This document shows positions 8,601-16,923 of a stretch of 64,000 bases of DNA, one piece after another. The notes below the pieces were generated by a model, which saw only the letters and a list, made by a program, of their open reading frames with translations, was not told where the DNA came from and ran no database searches. This DNA is from a virus: positions 37,401 to 101,400 of the IMG/VR virus record IMGVR_UViG_3300012005_000003. One strand, given 5' to 3'. The position numbers were made by a program, and so were the translations under genes. Position 1 is the stretch's first letter. Every line of letters begins with the position of its first letter.

Positions 8601-9281
8601 ATGGACCCTATCATTTACATAGACATGGACGATACTATTGCAGATTTTAAAACTGCAAGCAGATCCAGATCCCAAAATGCCACAATGCATATTGAGAAAT
8701 TATACCCTCAGTCCAAAGTTGGTTTCTTTAAAAACCTAGAACCAATACCAGGAGCAATAGAAGGCGTAGAGAGACTCATATCAAAGGATTACGATGTTAA
8801 TTTCTTAACAAGGCCAAGTATTCATAACACACATTGTTACACCGAAAAAGCCGAATGGATCAAAAAATATTTTGGACATGATATGTTGAAAAATCTATAT
8901 TTCAGTTGTGACAAGAGCAGATTGATAGGAGATTATCTGATCGATGATCATATCAGCAACAATGATTTCAAAGGGACTTTTATCCAGTATGGAACAAAAC
9001 CTTTCTTGGATTGGAAAATAGTTACAGATTTCATCATATATCAAGAGGAAGAGATCATAGATAATGATTTCATCAGGCCTATGTACAATTCTAAAATAGA
9101 ACATCTGATCAATACAGATAATGATCATATAAGATCTTTATATAAATCATGGGGTAAAGGTGATTGTAGCACTGTGGGTTTATTGAAAATTTTATTAAAG
9201 CAACAGATCATGTTTGAAGAAACTGATTTTCATTACAATGGAGATTATAATGATATAAAAAACTTTTTAGATGGAAAATAG
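8601..9281 (+). CDS. 5'(3')-deoxyribonucleotidase-like HAD phosphatase
   Basis: The N-terminus IIYIDMDDTIADF is the HAD nucleophile motif DxDxT in the form typical of the NT5C deoxyribonucleotidase family. NFLTRPS (around residue 73) is motif II, and KSRLIGDYLIDDH (around 115) supplies motifs III and IV. The predicted reaction is dephosphorylation of deoxynucleoside monophosphates, adjusting nucleotide pools. The family domain ends near residue 155; the last 70 residues are an extension without a recognised motif. The gene overlaps the next by 11 bases, which suggests translational coupling. Confidence 0.85.
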   Translation: MDPIIYIDMDDTIADFKTASRSRSQNATMHIEKLYPQSKVGFFKNLEPIPGAIEGVERLISKDYDVNFLTRPSIHNTHCYTEKAEWIKKYFGHDMLKNLYFSCDKSRLIGDYLIDDHISNNDFKGTFIQYGTKPFLDWKIVTDFIIYQEEEIIDNDFIRPMYNSKIEHLINTDNDHIRSLYKSWGKGDCSTVGLLKILLKQQIMFEETDFHYNGDYNDIKNFLDGK

Positions 9282-9639
9282 ATTTTTAGAAACAAATATA
9301 GAGATTGCAGAGTTTGCTTATGTTGATAAATATAATCACAACGGAACTAAATTTTATAAATTTGATTTTACACCTGATGCTTTATTTAGAACAGCAGAAG
9401 ATTTAAAGTTTCATTGCTCATGGGATTGGATCATGCCGGTTTTAGAAAAAGCTCAACTGACTTTAATGAAAATGGGTTTAGACTGTAATGTAGTTTTAGA
9501 CAGACATGGAGCAGCAGTAAACGTTTTAGGTATCACCATTGATATAGAATATGTAGGATTAGAAAATACCAAAATAGAAACAATGTACAAATCTGTTTTA
9601 ACATTGATAAGATATATCAAGAATATAGATCAATTATAA
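9271..9639 (+). CDS. Hypothetical protein with a SWDWIMPV-type phage motif
   Basis: 122 residues. The segment FHCSWDWIMPVLEKAQ resembles a motif repeated in many small proteins of Bacteroidota phages. The gene at 23604 has a related YHKSWDQLMKAAVKL. Function unknown. Coupled to the upstream nucleotidase by an 11-base overlap. Confidence 0.6.
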   Translation: MENRFLETNIEIAEFAYVDKYNHNGTKFYKFDFTPDALFRTAEDLKFHCSWDWIMPVLEKAQLTLMKMGLDCNVVLDRHGAAVNVLGITIDIEYVGLENTKIETMYKSVLTLIRYIKNIDQL

Positions 9640-9643
9640 ATTT

Positions 9644-10072
9644 TTATTTAATTATTTCTAACAAAGTCACAGGATGTATTTCTAACAGATTGTGAGTTTT
9701 GTCTACCATTAAAGAACCTGTTACTTTTATTGTATCGTTGATCTTGGGTATTATTATTTTATTGACATAGCCTTTACAGCTACATGACATTGGAAATATT
9801 GCTTTATGAGCACAGACAATTTCCAATATCAGACAACTATCCTGTTTAGAATAATTATTAGGCAATAATGTAAAATTAGTATCATTCAACTTCAATCTGA
9901 TATGATAATCTCCATCAAGTTCAGAATGTACATAAGTTACAGTTCCTGTGAATGTTGTATCTTTTATTGTGATCAATCTATCAGAATTGAATATATGATT
10001 TTTTGGAACATTTTGAGCTTTAACAACCAAAATACAAAACGTAATAATGATTATTAAAAATACTCTTTTCAT
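9644..10072 (-). CDS. Exported small beta protein with signal peptide
   Basis: MKRVFLIIIITFCILVVKAQ is a classic signal peptide of the Bacteroidota type, with probable cleavage near KA-Q. The mature part, about 120 residues, is beta-rich (GTVTYVHSELDGDYHIRLKL) with three Cys near residues 88-99 (CAHKAIFPMSCSC) and resembles an OB-like barrel. Export to the periplasm or outer surface is inferred. In a phage this could be a superinfection-exclusion or envelope-modifying factor, but nothing in the sequence proves it. Confidence 0.7.
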   Translation of the reverse strand: MKRVFLIIIITFCILVVKAQNVPKNHIFNSDRLITIKDTTFTGTVTYVHSELDGDYHIRLKLNDTNFTLLPNNYSKQDSCLILEIVCAHKAIFPMSCSCKGYVNKIIIPKINDTIKVTGSLMVDKTHNLLEIHPVTLLEIIK

Positions 10073-10180
10073 ATTTTATATATGATGAGTATTTTATTTT
10101 TTACTACAAATTATGTGTAATGAACATATTGTTAATGATAAATTAACTTTAATTTAAAGTTTCAATTTTTAAAACAAAAT

Positions 10181-10636
10181 TTATTTAAACAAAGGGTTAA
10201 ATTTTGGAGTGTTATCTCCGAATATCAATTTGCTAAAATCTTCTTCGAAGACTATATTCGTTGGAACATTTCTAGCTTTGAACATATCGGCCATTTCTAA
10301 ATCTGTGTAACCGTTCAAATTTTCAGTATTGGCTCTGTAAACAATCCAGAATTCATTATCAGGATGAGCTTCAGCGTACTTATAAAGATCTTTAATTTGA
10401 CGCTTGATATAAGATATACTTACGCTGGGATGTTTTTTCTTTGTTAGATCTTTTGTCACTATGGCATATGATTGTCCTTGAGGACCTTCTGCTTGACCGT
10501 ATATCGCACCATGTTTCATTCTAGCCACAAGAGCACTCCCTTTTGAATGTCTTCCTTCTGTGTTCGATCCATACACGTAAATCTGATGAGATTTCAGAGA
10601 TCTTATCAAGCCTTGATATGTTTTTCTTTTATTCAT
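10181..10636 (-). CDS. Macro-domain-like phage protein (IYVYGSNTEGRHSKGSA)
   Basis: The segment IYVYGSNTEGRHSKGSALV, with GAIYGQAEGPQGQSYAI, matches a widespread phage family whose core looks like the Gly-rich loop of a macro (ADP-ribose-binding) domain. Macro domains bind or hydrolyse ADP-ribose derivatives; T4 encodes one as Tk.4. The C-terminal half (EFWIVYRANTENLNGYTD) completes an alpha/beta fold. It overlaps the upstream gene by 4 bases (ATGA). Binding activity is inferred. Confidence 0.6.
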   Translation of the reverse strand: MNKRKTYQGLIRSLKSHQIYVYGSNTEGRHSKGSALVARMKHGAIYGQAEGPQGQSYAIVTKDLTKKKHPSVSISYIKRQIKDLYKYAEAHPDNEFWIVYRANTENLNGYTDLEMADMFKARNVPTNIVFEEDFSKLIFGDNTPKFNPLFK

Positions 10637-10917
10637 TTTTTGGATATAAGATAATCATCGATATGCTTTTCAACAATAAGTCTATGTTCACACATAGCTT
10701 TCATAGTTGATGCATCTGTGTAAAAACGACAAGTTCCAAATTTCAACTTAATTTGAGAATATTTAAAATTTGGAATTAAGATAAAATCTTGGAATTTAGT
10801 GTCCAAATATCGCATAACATATTCATCATCAATATCTAAACCGTAAGATCCTTCTACTAGGAATTCTTTATATTTTTCATTGAATTCTTTAGCTGTTTTT
10901 ATTTGATTGTTTTTCAT
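10633..10917 (-). CDS. Hypothetical protein, 94 aa
   Basis: Alpha/beta protein (MKNNQIKTAKEFNEKYKEFL) with no known motif. It is in a minus-strand operon, overlapping the macro-like gene by 4 bases and starting 3 bases after the gene above it. Confidence 0.6.
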   Translation of the reverse strand: MKNNQIKTAKEFNEKYKEFLVEGSYGLDIDDEYVMRYLDTKFQDFILIPNFKYSQIKLKFGTCRFYTDASTMKAMCEHRLIVEKHIDDYLISKK

Positions 10918-10920
10918 ATT

Positions 10921-11181
10921 TTATTCAATTTTGAAATCATCCAAATCATAAATCTGTCTATAGACATAATCTCCACATTGTTCACAATATCCTCCATCTT
11001 CACCTTCGTAATCAATATTATCCAATAGTAGATTTATTGTTGAATCTAATCCTTGCATGTTACATATTTTGATGAGTCTTGCCAATAAAGATTCTTTTTC
11101 TTCTTTAGACAATTCGTTTAATTCTCTACCATCTATGTCTGTATAGAATGCTGTACATCCTTGTGATTTAATTATTTTCAT
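10921..11181 (-). CDS. Hypothetical protein with a CxxC knuckle
   Basis: 86 residues; the C-terminal GGYCEQCGDYVYRQ contains a single CxxC pair that could bind metal as a dimer. The N-terminus (MKIIKSQGCTAFYTDIDGREL) is beta-like, with a helical middle. Overlaps the upstream gene by 4 bases. Confidence 0.6.
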   Translation of the reverse strand: MKIIKSQGCTAFYTDIDGRELNELSKEEKESLLARLIKICNMQGLDSTINLLLDNIDYEGEDGGYCEQCGDYVYRQIYDLDDFKIE

Positions 11182-11576
11182 ATTTCTTTTCTATGCCATG
11201 TTAAAGTTGTTTCTTTTCCATCTTTATATTCCATCCATGTTTTTCTCCATGGACCTTGTATCAATAATGTTAAACAACCTTCAGAATTATTTATAGAATG
11301 ATAACAGTCTCTTTGGAAATATTTGAATATTTTATCTCTATTTGCATATGATATTTTGAAATCCTTATCTAATATTCCTTCGATGTAATTTCCAAATATT
11401 TTGAAAGATATAACACTAAACGCATGGGTGTGAAATCTATCTTGAAATCCACCTTTAAAATAGAAGAATAGGATACCAAATAATCTTTTGTGTTCAAACA
11501 ATACAAACTGTTTAGCAACAAGATCACCAAACACTATTGGTTTATAACTGAATATTTCACAACCTAATATTCTCAT
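11178..11576 (-). CDS. Cupin-fold protein
   Basis: 132 residues. FHTHAFSVISFKIFGNYIE gives the cupin HxH with a downstream Gly, and YHSINNSEGCLTLLIQGP resembles cupin motif 2, with His about 45 residues later. Cupins bind a metal or a small ligand. The substrate is unknown. Member of the overlapping minus-strand operon (4-base overlaps at both ends). Confidence 0.6.
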   Translation of the reverse strand: MRILGCEIFSYKPIVFGDLVAKQFVLFEHKRLFGILFFYFKGGFQDRFHTHAFSVISFKIFGNYIEGILDKDFKISYANRDKIFKYFQRDCYHSINNSEGCLTLLIQGPWRKTWMEYKDGKETTLTWHRKEI

Positions 11577-11911
11577 TTTGCTATTTTGTAAAATTTGGTA
11601 GGGTTTGAAAGTCTGTAATCTAATTCTACAGGTTTGTCAACATCATCTCTATATCCCATATAGCCTTTGTAGTAAGGCGTGACTCTTGCTTGAAAACCTA
11701 TATCATCTCCAACTACCAATTCTAATTCTTTTATCTGTTTGCCAACTGTCATCCACAGATGATCACATAGATCTTTTCCTTCTTCGTCTTTCAGATTTAC
11801 GATACATAGCGTTTCTTTGACATAACCATATGAAGATTTGGTTCCAAAGCGACTGACTTCTGCAGTCACTTTGATCCTTATATCATTCAATTTCTGTAAA
11901 TTTTTACGCAT
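11573..11911 (-). CDS. OB-fold-like small protein
   Basis: 112 residues with alternating beta segments (IRIKVTAEVSRFGTKSSYG, HLWMTVGK, VGDDIGFQARVTPYYKGYMG). The pattern 'velvGDdIgF-arV' is typical of small OB-like phage proteins that bind nucleic acid. This is a fold impression only. Top of the overlapping cupin/CxxC/macro operon. Confidence 0.5.
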   Translation of the reverse strand: MRKNLQKLNDIRIKVTAEVSRFGTKSSYGYVKETLCIVNLKDEEGKDLCDHLWMTVGKQIKELELVVGDDIGFQARVTPYYKGYMGYRDDVDKPVELDYRLSNPTKFYKIAK

Positions 11912-11930
11912 TTACTAAATAGCCAAATGT

Positions 11931-12644
11931 TTAATTATCGTTTGTAACGATTTTGATCTTGTTGATAACATTATCATCTTCGGCTTCTTCTCCCCAGGCT
12001 GTAACTATTTGATACATGATGCCATTGTTGTAACCTCTTGGATTATACAAAGGAGCAAGAATAATAGGATCCAAATTAAAAGATGGTTTCTGAAACTCGA
12101 ATTTGAGTTTAGGTTTCTCTACGTTTAAGATTAATCTATCGGCTTCTACCAGATTTTCTTTGAACATATATCTAGGTGCAACTATTGCATAACAGACACC
12201 GTCATATTTAATATCTATTGCTGATGTAGATGCAAAACGACAGAATTCTTTAGAATTTAAAACCTTATTTTTATGATTATTAAGATCTTGCAGGTTACTA
12301 TATGGAATACTTCCTATGAATTGATTAATGAGTCCTAAGTACAAATCATACTTCTCGCAAAGATTTAAGATATTTTTGATTCCTATCAAACGATAATTAG
12401 TGTATTTTATGCTGATCTTGTTGTAAAGTTCGCGATCTTTGTTAAGACCATCTATATCCTTATTAATGCCTATATTTTCAGATAATTCTTCATATGTTTT
12501 AGAATTACTAAGTCCTAATTTAATTAGGTTGTCTTGTAATTCATTTGCGTCAACCAAATCTATACTTGGATTACTTACACTGTTGAATGAATTAAGATCT
12601 AAAGATTTCTTAAAATCTGCATGTATTTCTGCTGCTGTTACCAT
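11931..12644 (-). CDS. Hypothetical protein, 237 aa
   Basis: Helical N-terminal half (EELSENIGINKDIDGLNKDREL) and a beta-containing C-terminal half (VCYAIVAPRYMFKEN, IILAPLYNPRGYNNGIMYQI). No motif recognised. The start overlaps the membrane-protein gene by 7 bases, so the two are probably co-translated. Confidence 0.6.
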   Translation of the reverse strand: MVTAAEIHADFKKSLDLNSFNSVSNPSIDLVDANELQDNLIKLGLSNSKTYEELSENIGINKDIDGLNKDRELYNKISIKYTNYRLIGIKNILNLCEKYDLYLGLINQFIGSIPYSNLQDLNNHKNKVLNSKEFCRFASTSAIDIKYDGVCYAIVAPRYMFKENLVEADRLILNVEKPKLKFEFQKPSFNLDPIILAPLYNPRGYNNGIMYQIVTAWGEEAEDDNVINKIKIVTNDN

Positions 12645-13159
12645 GTTGTATTTTTATATTGTTCTATTCTTAATTTATATAAAGTTTTACTTTGTTCTAT
12701 GTACATTATGGCATTAATGTGGTTATAAAAACTCTGTCCTATGGAAAACAAACTTCTATACTTACCGTCATTGAATACACTTATTTTAGCTATATGAAAA
12801 ATGATAATAATTATAGCTAAAATAAGAAAACATATATCATAATTATGAACAGCTAATATCTTTAAAGAATAAACAAGAGATCCTTCTATAATAAAATTTG
12901 TAAAATAAATACAGAACTTATAAAATAAAACTTTTGAAAATATAGAAGTTTCTATTACTTCAAATTTAAAATCATTTGCTTCATATATATAATTTATTAG
13001 CTGTGTTAAAATACAAAAAAACAAAGCACTGTTTGTAATAAGAAATATACCATTTTTTTCAACATTATGAATAACATTAATTTGAAATGTAATCAACATC
13101 AATACACACAATATTGCAAAAGTTGTAATATTTAAAATTTTAACACTTACTATTTTCAT
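12638..13159 (-). CDS. Inner-membrane protein, about four transmembrane segments
   Basis: Hydrophobic stretches near residues 10-30, 38-60, 75-100 and 106-126 (such as ICFLILAIIIIIFHIAKI), followed by a soluble, basic C-terminal tail (residues 130-173). No family recognised. A phage membrane protein of this kind could act in superinfection exclusion or lysis timing; this is speculative. Confidence 0.6.
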   Translation of the reverse strand: MKIVSVKILNITTFAILCVLMLITFQINVIHNVEKNGIFLITNSALFFCILTQLINYIYEANDFKFEVIETSIFSKVLFYKFCIYFTNFIIEGSLVYSLKILAVHNYDICFLILAIIIIIFHIAKISVFNDGKYRSLFSIGQSFYNHINAIMYIEQSKTLYKLRIEQYKNTTW

Positions 13160-13202
13160 ATATCTAAATTAATATTTTTATTTGATTAATGTATATTTTT
13201 AC

Positions 13203-14141
13203 TCAAATATATTGTTGTTCAACAAAATCTATCAGCATATTCAGATTTTCAGAATTATCTGGATATTTCAAAACCATCTTTTTCAAAAATTCAATTCTTG
13301 CTCGTTTATAGATATTATTTCCGCATGGCTTGTATTCATTATAAATCCCTTCTTCCCATTTCAACAAACTTGCATAATCTCTTTCAACTATCTTCATATC
13401 GAATTCATTGAAGATCTTAGAGAGATAATCCTCTGAAGTGTGTTTCTTTGTATGAAGTATAGCATACATGATATCATTCGCATCAGAACTTACAGCTGAA
13501 AAATGAGATAAGAAAAAATCTGCACTGTCTTCTTCATTTATAGAACTTAAAGGATTATATATAATATCATGGAACAACGCAACTAATATCAATTTCTCAT
13601 ATGTATGTGTATCATATTCTTTCTTATCTAATCCATTCTTTATTTGTCTAAAAAGATCATTTAAGTGTTCCCTGTTGTGATAGAAGCGATGAGGTTCGTT
13701 CCATCTAGCAAATATATCTTTAAGCTTGATATTCATTTGCCATTTATCTAACAAAACTTGCAATCCTTTGATATCATAGAATGATGAATCATTTAAACCA
13801 TCATCTTGTTCATATTTCAATTTCAATCTCAGATACGTTTGAACTTCAAATTCTTCTTGTTTAGCTTTCTCTTTAATTTCTCTTTCTTTAGCTATTCTCT
13901 CTAGTTCAATCTTAGCATCCGATTCTTTTTGATGATGTCTTTTTATCACATCTTCTACAGGATCTTCAAGATCTTCAGGTGACAGATATACGCTCCATTG
14001 ATCGCTATCACCTCTTTCATATGCTATAAAACTGACATAAATTCTACCATCCTCTTCTATACAAATGTTATCCAAATATCGTTCAGATGATTTTGATATT
14101 CTACAACCTAGTAATTTACATTTTTGATATAGTTCTTTCAT
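13203..14141 (-). CDS. HD-domain metal-dependent phosphohydrolase
   Basis: 312 residues. Residues 1-90 form a small beta domain followed by a charged helix (ELERIAKEREIKEKAK). The C-terminal half has the HD signature RFYHNREHLNDLF, ALFHDIIYNP and NEEDSADFF, which supply the metal ligands H...HD and a conserved NExxSA. This matches the predicted HD phosphohydrolase family found in bacteria and phages. The substrate is likely a nucleotide or nucleotide signal; unproven. Confidence 0.75.
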   Translation of the reverse strand: MKELYQKCKLLGCRISKSSERYLDNICIEEDGRIYVSFIAYERGDSDQWSVYLSPEDLEDPVEDVIKRHHQKESDAKIELERIAKEREIKEKAKQEEFEVQTYLRLKLKYEQDDGLNDSSFYDIKGLQVLLDKWQMNIKLKDIFARWNEPHRFYHNREHLNDLFRQIKNGLDKKEYDTHTYEKLILVALFHDIIYNPLSSINEEDSADFFLSHFSAVSSDANDIMYAILHTKKHTSEDYLSKIFNEFDMKIVERDYASLLKWEEGIYNEYKPCGNNIYKRARIEFLKKMVLKYPDNSENLNMLIDFVEQQYI

Positions 14142-14167
14142 TTTTAATTTATGATTTTATTAAATAT

Positions 14168-14371
14168 TCAAAATGTTTGTAGCTCATCACATACTTCATC
14201 TAACTTTACAGCTTTAGTTTTGTCATTAATATCTATTCCAATTACTGTACATCTATTTTTATAAGGTGTTACGGCAAAGAAATTACGGCAATTCTCACAT
14301 TTTTTATTTCTGTTTTCGTATTCGTCGTTTTGAGTTCGGTAATTAATTTCTTTTTTAGTCTTCATAAACAT
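14168..14371 (-). CDS. Small Cys-rich protein, possible zinc or Fe-S site
   Basis: 67 residues (or 65 from the second ATG at 14365). CENCRNFF, RCTVIG and EVCDEL give four cysteines in a C2-C-C arrangement able to bind zinc or an Fe-S cluster. Overlaps the end of the upstream gene by 11-17 bases. Confidence 0.6.
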   Translation of the reverse strand: MFMKTKKEINYRTQNDEYENRNKKCENCRNFFAVTPYKNRCTVIGIDINDKTKAVKLDEVCDELQTF

Positions 14372-14588
14372 ATTCTGTTACAATTCCAAATTTTTTATTT
14401 GCTAGTTTCGGTATTCCTTTTTCATCAACTAGCAACTTAACCTTATATGGATCTTTAAATCCTTCAGCATAAGGTATTATCACAACAGTTCCAATTTCAA
14501 TATCCTCAATAGCTTGTTCTGTTATCACTAATAAATGACTATATCCTCTTCCATTTGTCATTTTCTTTAATTCAAATTCTTTTTCCAT
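14355..14588 (-). CDS. Small beta protein, 77 aa
   Basis: The frame can be extended to 14648, but that would run into the tRNA gene; the ATG at 14588 (MEKEFELKKMTNGRG) is chosen. It has a beta-rich SH3-like make-up (GTVVIIPYAEGF, YKVKLLVDEKGIP). Function unknown. Confidence 0.6.
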   Translation of the reverse strand: MEKEFELKKMTNGRGYSHLLVITEQAIEDIEIGTVVIIPYAEGFKDPYKVKLLVDEKGIPKLANKKFGIVTEYVYED

Positions 14589-14643
14589 ATTTAATATTTT
14601 AAATTGTTTATTAAGTAAAATTAAACGTAATATCAATTTTTTG

Positions 14644-14715
14644 TGCACCCAGACGGGAACGATCCGCCAACCTTAACATTATGAGTGTTCTGCTCCACCA
14701 TTGAGCTATGGGTGC
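14644..14715 (-). tRNA. tRNA with anticodon CAU (Met or Ile2)
   Basis: The 72-base minus-strand sequence folds with a perfect 7-bp acceptor (GCACCCA/TGGGTGC), D arm GCTC-AATGGTG-GAGC, anticodon loop CTCATAA (anticodon CAT) and T arm GGCGG/CCGTC with one G-T pair. The outer anticodon-stem pair is mismatched and the T loop (ATCGTTC) departs from the usual TTCRANY. CCA is not encoded. It could be elongator Met or a lysidine-modified Ile tRNA. Confidence 0.85.
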
Positions 14716-14740
14716 TTTGTTTTTATCAAAAATACAAATA

Positions 14741-15055
14741 TTAGATCAATCCTAGCTCTCTAGCATGAGAGATTTTTACGTCAAATATACATCTATCATT
14801 AGGATTATATCCTTCATTGATGGCATAGTGATTTCCTCCTGTTACATCACAATATTCTGACCATCCACACTTAGTTTTTATTGCATAGAATGTGACAGGA
14901 ACTGTTTCTTCTTTCTCTTGAACAGGTTTAGTAAAAATATCTATAAATTCATTTTCTAATCGTTCAGCTGTTTCATCAGTGATGCCTCTGTATGAATCAT
15001 TCCTAGAAGCTCTATAAGCTTTTCTTAAATCTTCTTCTGTATATAATTTTTTCAT
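14741..15055 (-). CDS. Hypothetical protein, 104 aa
   Basis: Helical N-terminus (MKKLYTEEDLRKAYRASRND, with the TDETAERLENEFIDIF region typical of small phage proteins) and a short C-terminal beta part (VTFYAIKTKCGWSEYCDV). Function unknown. It lies next to the tRNA gene. Confidence 0.6.
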   Translation of the reverse strand: MKKLYTEEDLRKAYRASRNDSYRGITDETAERLENEFIDIFTKPVQEKEETVPVTFYAIKTKCGWSEYCDVTGGNHYAINEGYNPNDRCIFDVKISHARELGLI

Positions 15056-15072
15056 TTTTGTTATTTTTTATA

Positions 15073-15762
15073 TTAATACTTAAAACCTTTCTGAAAATCA
15101 TTTGTTGCTATTCCCAAAGTTTTTAATATCTGCATGATTTCTGCATCATTCAGTTTCATCTCAACTCCATTCTTTTCTAAATAGAGAGTTTTATCTTGCA
15201 TGATGTGTTTATACACACCATTTTTAGAATCGACCTTTTGAGAAGACCAAGCTTTAAAAAAATGTTTTTCTTCAATATATTCATCAATTAAAGAACTGTT
15301 AATCATATCTTCATTCATGACAATGTAATCAAAACCAACTATTTTGGCGTATTCATTACACGCTTTAAACTTACTGATATTTTTATCATAAATTTTCCAT
15401 TGCTCAGCATTTGTTTTCATCTGTTTCAAACTCATATGTACTGATATATCATCAGGAGGAAGCAAAGATGATTTCATACTTATGTCAGAAATAATTTTCC
15501 TGATATTTCCTGCACCATTTTCTATCTCAAAATAAAAATCAGGTGTATGTGTGCTAAATTTTCCATTGTGAGCATAACTGATATCATAAATTCTAAAACC
15601 GTATTTTTTAATATGATCGTTCATATCCAACAATTGTAAAACTTTTAATTCCAAAGAGCTTCTATAGTTGATAATTTTTTCAGTATTTATCAATTTATCA
15701 GGATTCTTAGGTGTATAATATCCTTGTTTAAAATTGGTTCCTTTTGATTTTACTTTTTCCAT
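15073..15762 (-). CDS. Diverged paralogue of the gp4-type head-completion nuclease
   Basis: Residues 1-130 follow the gp4-like gene at 55954: NFKQGYYTPKNPDKLI, then NYRSSLELKVLQLLD (catalytic Glu region) and TPDFYFEIENG (PDF motif). The third motif, EVKP in the other copy, is replaced by ISDISMKSSLLPP, so the canonical ExK is altered. T4 gp4 is a PD-(D/E)xK, TnsA-like protein required to finish filled heads. This copy carries a C-terminal extension of about 60 residues and lies in the accessory region, so it may have another role. Confidence 0.6.
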   Translation of the reverse strand: MEKVKSKGTNFKQGYYTPKNPDKLINTEKIINYRSSLELKVLQLLDMNDHIKKYGFRIYDISYAHNGKFSTHTPDFYFEIENGAGNIRKIISDISMKSSLLPPDDISVHMSLKQMKTNAEQWKIYDKNISKFKACNEYAKIVGFDYIVMNEDMINSSLIDEYIEEKHFFKAWSSQKVDSKNGVYKHIMQDKTLYLEKNGVEMKLNDAEIMQILKTLGIATNDFQKGFKY

Positions 15763-15767
15763 ATTTC

Positions 15768-16376
15768 TTATTTTATCAATTTTTTAATAAATGAATCTTT
15801 CAATTTTATACAACCTATATCATGAGCGTGATGTTGTTTTGTCGAATCTAAATAATAATCAACATTCTTTTTTTCAACATCTATGATCATTTCTTGCTGT
15901 ACGGTATTATCTACATGTCCGAAACCGTGATACGAGGTTCCACAATATTTATATACCAATTGTCCTTTATCATTAATGCTACAATAATCAAATTCTATAC
16001 TGCTTCTAGATGTTGATTTCATGTTAAATTTCTTGAGAGTAAAAAATCTACTATCATATTTATTCAAAAATAATTTTTCTTTATTTTTTAAAATCTTTTT
16101 AACGAATATTTCAAAATCTTTTTGAATTTCTTCATTTGAAGTCCATGCAAAATAATCAGTTCCTTCTCTCTGATTAAATGTTTCTGCAAAAAGATTAGTG
16201 ATGCTTTCGTTAAAATGAGCAAAACTTATATCTTTTGACCATTCCTTGACAGTCTTTTGCATATCATTCATTATAGATGACACTATCTGATTTTTTCTTA
16301 TTTCAATATTTTTAATCTCTTCATATAGGGATATAAGTTCAGAATTATCTGATATTGTAGATTTTTCTTTTATCAT
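15768..16376 (-). CDS. Hypothetical protein, 202 aa
   Basis: Helical, charged N-terminus (ISLYEEIKNIEIRKNQIV) and a mixed C-terminal domain with GTSYHGFGHVDN and KQHHAHDIGCIKL. The several His residues could bind metal, but I recognise no family. Start 5 bases after the preceding minus-strand region; part of the same strand run as the gp4-like paralogue. Confidence 0.6.
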   Translation of the reverse strand: MIKEKSTISDNSELISLYEEIKNIEIRKNQIVSSIMNDMQKTVKEWSKDISFAHFNESITNLFAETFNQREGTDYFAWTSNEEIQKDFEIFVKKILKNKEKLFLNKYDSRFFTLKKFNMKSTSRSSIEFDYCSINDKGQLVYKYCGTSYHGFGHVDNTVQQEMIIDVEKKNVDYYLDSTKQHHAHDIGCIKLKDSFIKKLIK

Positions 16377-16389
16377 TATTGTACAAATT

Positions 16390-16620
16390 TTAAGAAATTA
16401 CATCGTTAATTATTTTTTGTTTTTCGTAGTATTCATCAAAACCATTCATGAATGCTCTGACGTCGTCTTCGTAACCCATATCTGGATCATAATACTCAAA
16501 TCTGACTTTACATGAAATATCATCAGAGAATATCAGATCATATTTGGTTTGCCAATCAAGATCCGACTCGTAAATTTTATGAGCCTTTTGATAAATTGTT
16601 CTTAGTTCTTTGAATTCCAT
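16390..16620 (-). CDS. Small hypothetical protein, 76 aa
   Basis: Acidic, aromatic-rich (YESDLDWQTKYDLIFSDD, DPDMGYEDD). No motif. A TACTTTTG box at 16643-16650 on the minus strand fits the TAnnTTTG promoter element, 22 bases above the ATG. Confidence 0.6.
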   Translation of the reverse strand: MEFKELRTIYQKAHKIYESDLDWQTKYDLIFSDDISCKVRFEYYDPDMGYEDDVRAFMNGFDEYYEKQKIINDVIS

Positions 16621-16728
16621 GATGATTTAATTTTGATAATAGCAAAAGTAAACAATTAAATTGAACCATGAAAATTATTTATGGTTATTGATAAAAAAAA
16701 GTTATTAACAGTGAGCGTCTCTACAATA

Positions 16729-16831
16729 AAAACATACGACGTCAAGCGAAATATTTTTTCTTATAAAGTCGTATGTTTTCAAAAACCGCGTATATGTTGC
16801 TGGTTGACTTCACTCCAGAAAAACATACGAC
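16729..16831. repeat. Three copies of AAAACATACGAC (two direct, one inverted)
   Basis: AAAACATACGAC lies at 16729-16740 and 16820-16831, and its complement at 16768-16779, in a 300-base stretch without a convincing gene. A variant (AACATACGA) lies just before the ATG of the gene starting at 17778. The copies could be operators for a phage regulator or parts of a small RNA. The stretch 16621-16923 otherwise holds only the terminator at 16872. Confidence 0.45.
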
Positions 16832-16871
16832 ATTATGTATATAAAATAAATAATATTAATTTTTAGCTAAA

Positions 16872-16907
16872 AACAGGGCTAGAGCTCAAAGACCACCCTG
16901 TTCTTTT
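16872..16907 (-). terminator. Terminator hairpin, probably bidirectional
   Basis: AACAGGG (16872-16878) pairs with CCCTGTT (16896-16902). T runs follow on both strands. It lies just below the stop codon of the minus-strand primase-like gene. Confidence 0.6.
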
Positions 16908-16923
16908 TGTGACTACCGACTTA

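Noticed and set aside
12439-12717. Plus-strand 92-codon frame
   Set aside because: Antisense to the overlapping genes at 11931 and 12638, hydrophobic shadow composition.
16681-16866. Possible 61-codon plus-strand ORF (MVIDKKKLLTV...)
   Set aside because: It runs through the AACATACGAC inverted repeats, has poor composition, no neighbour coupling and no recognisable domain.
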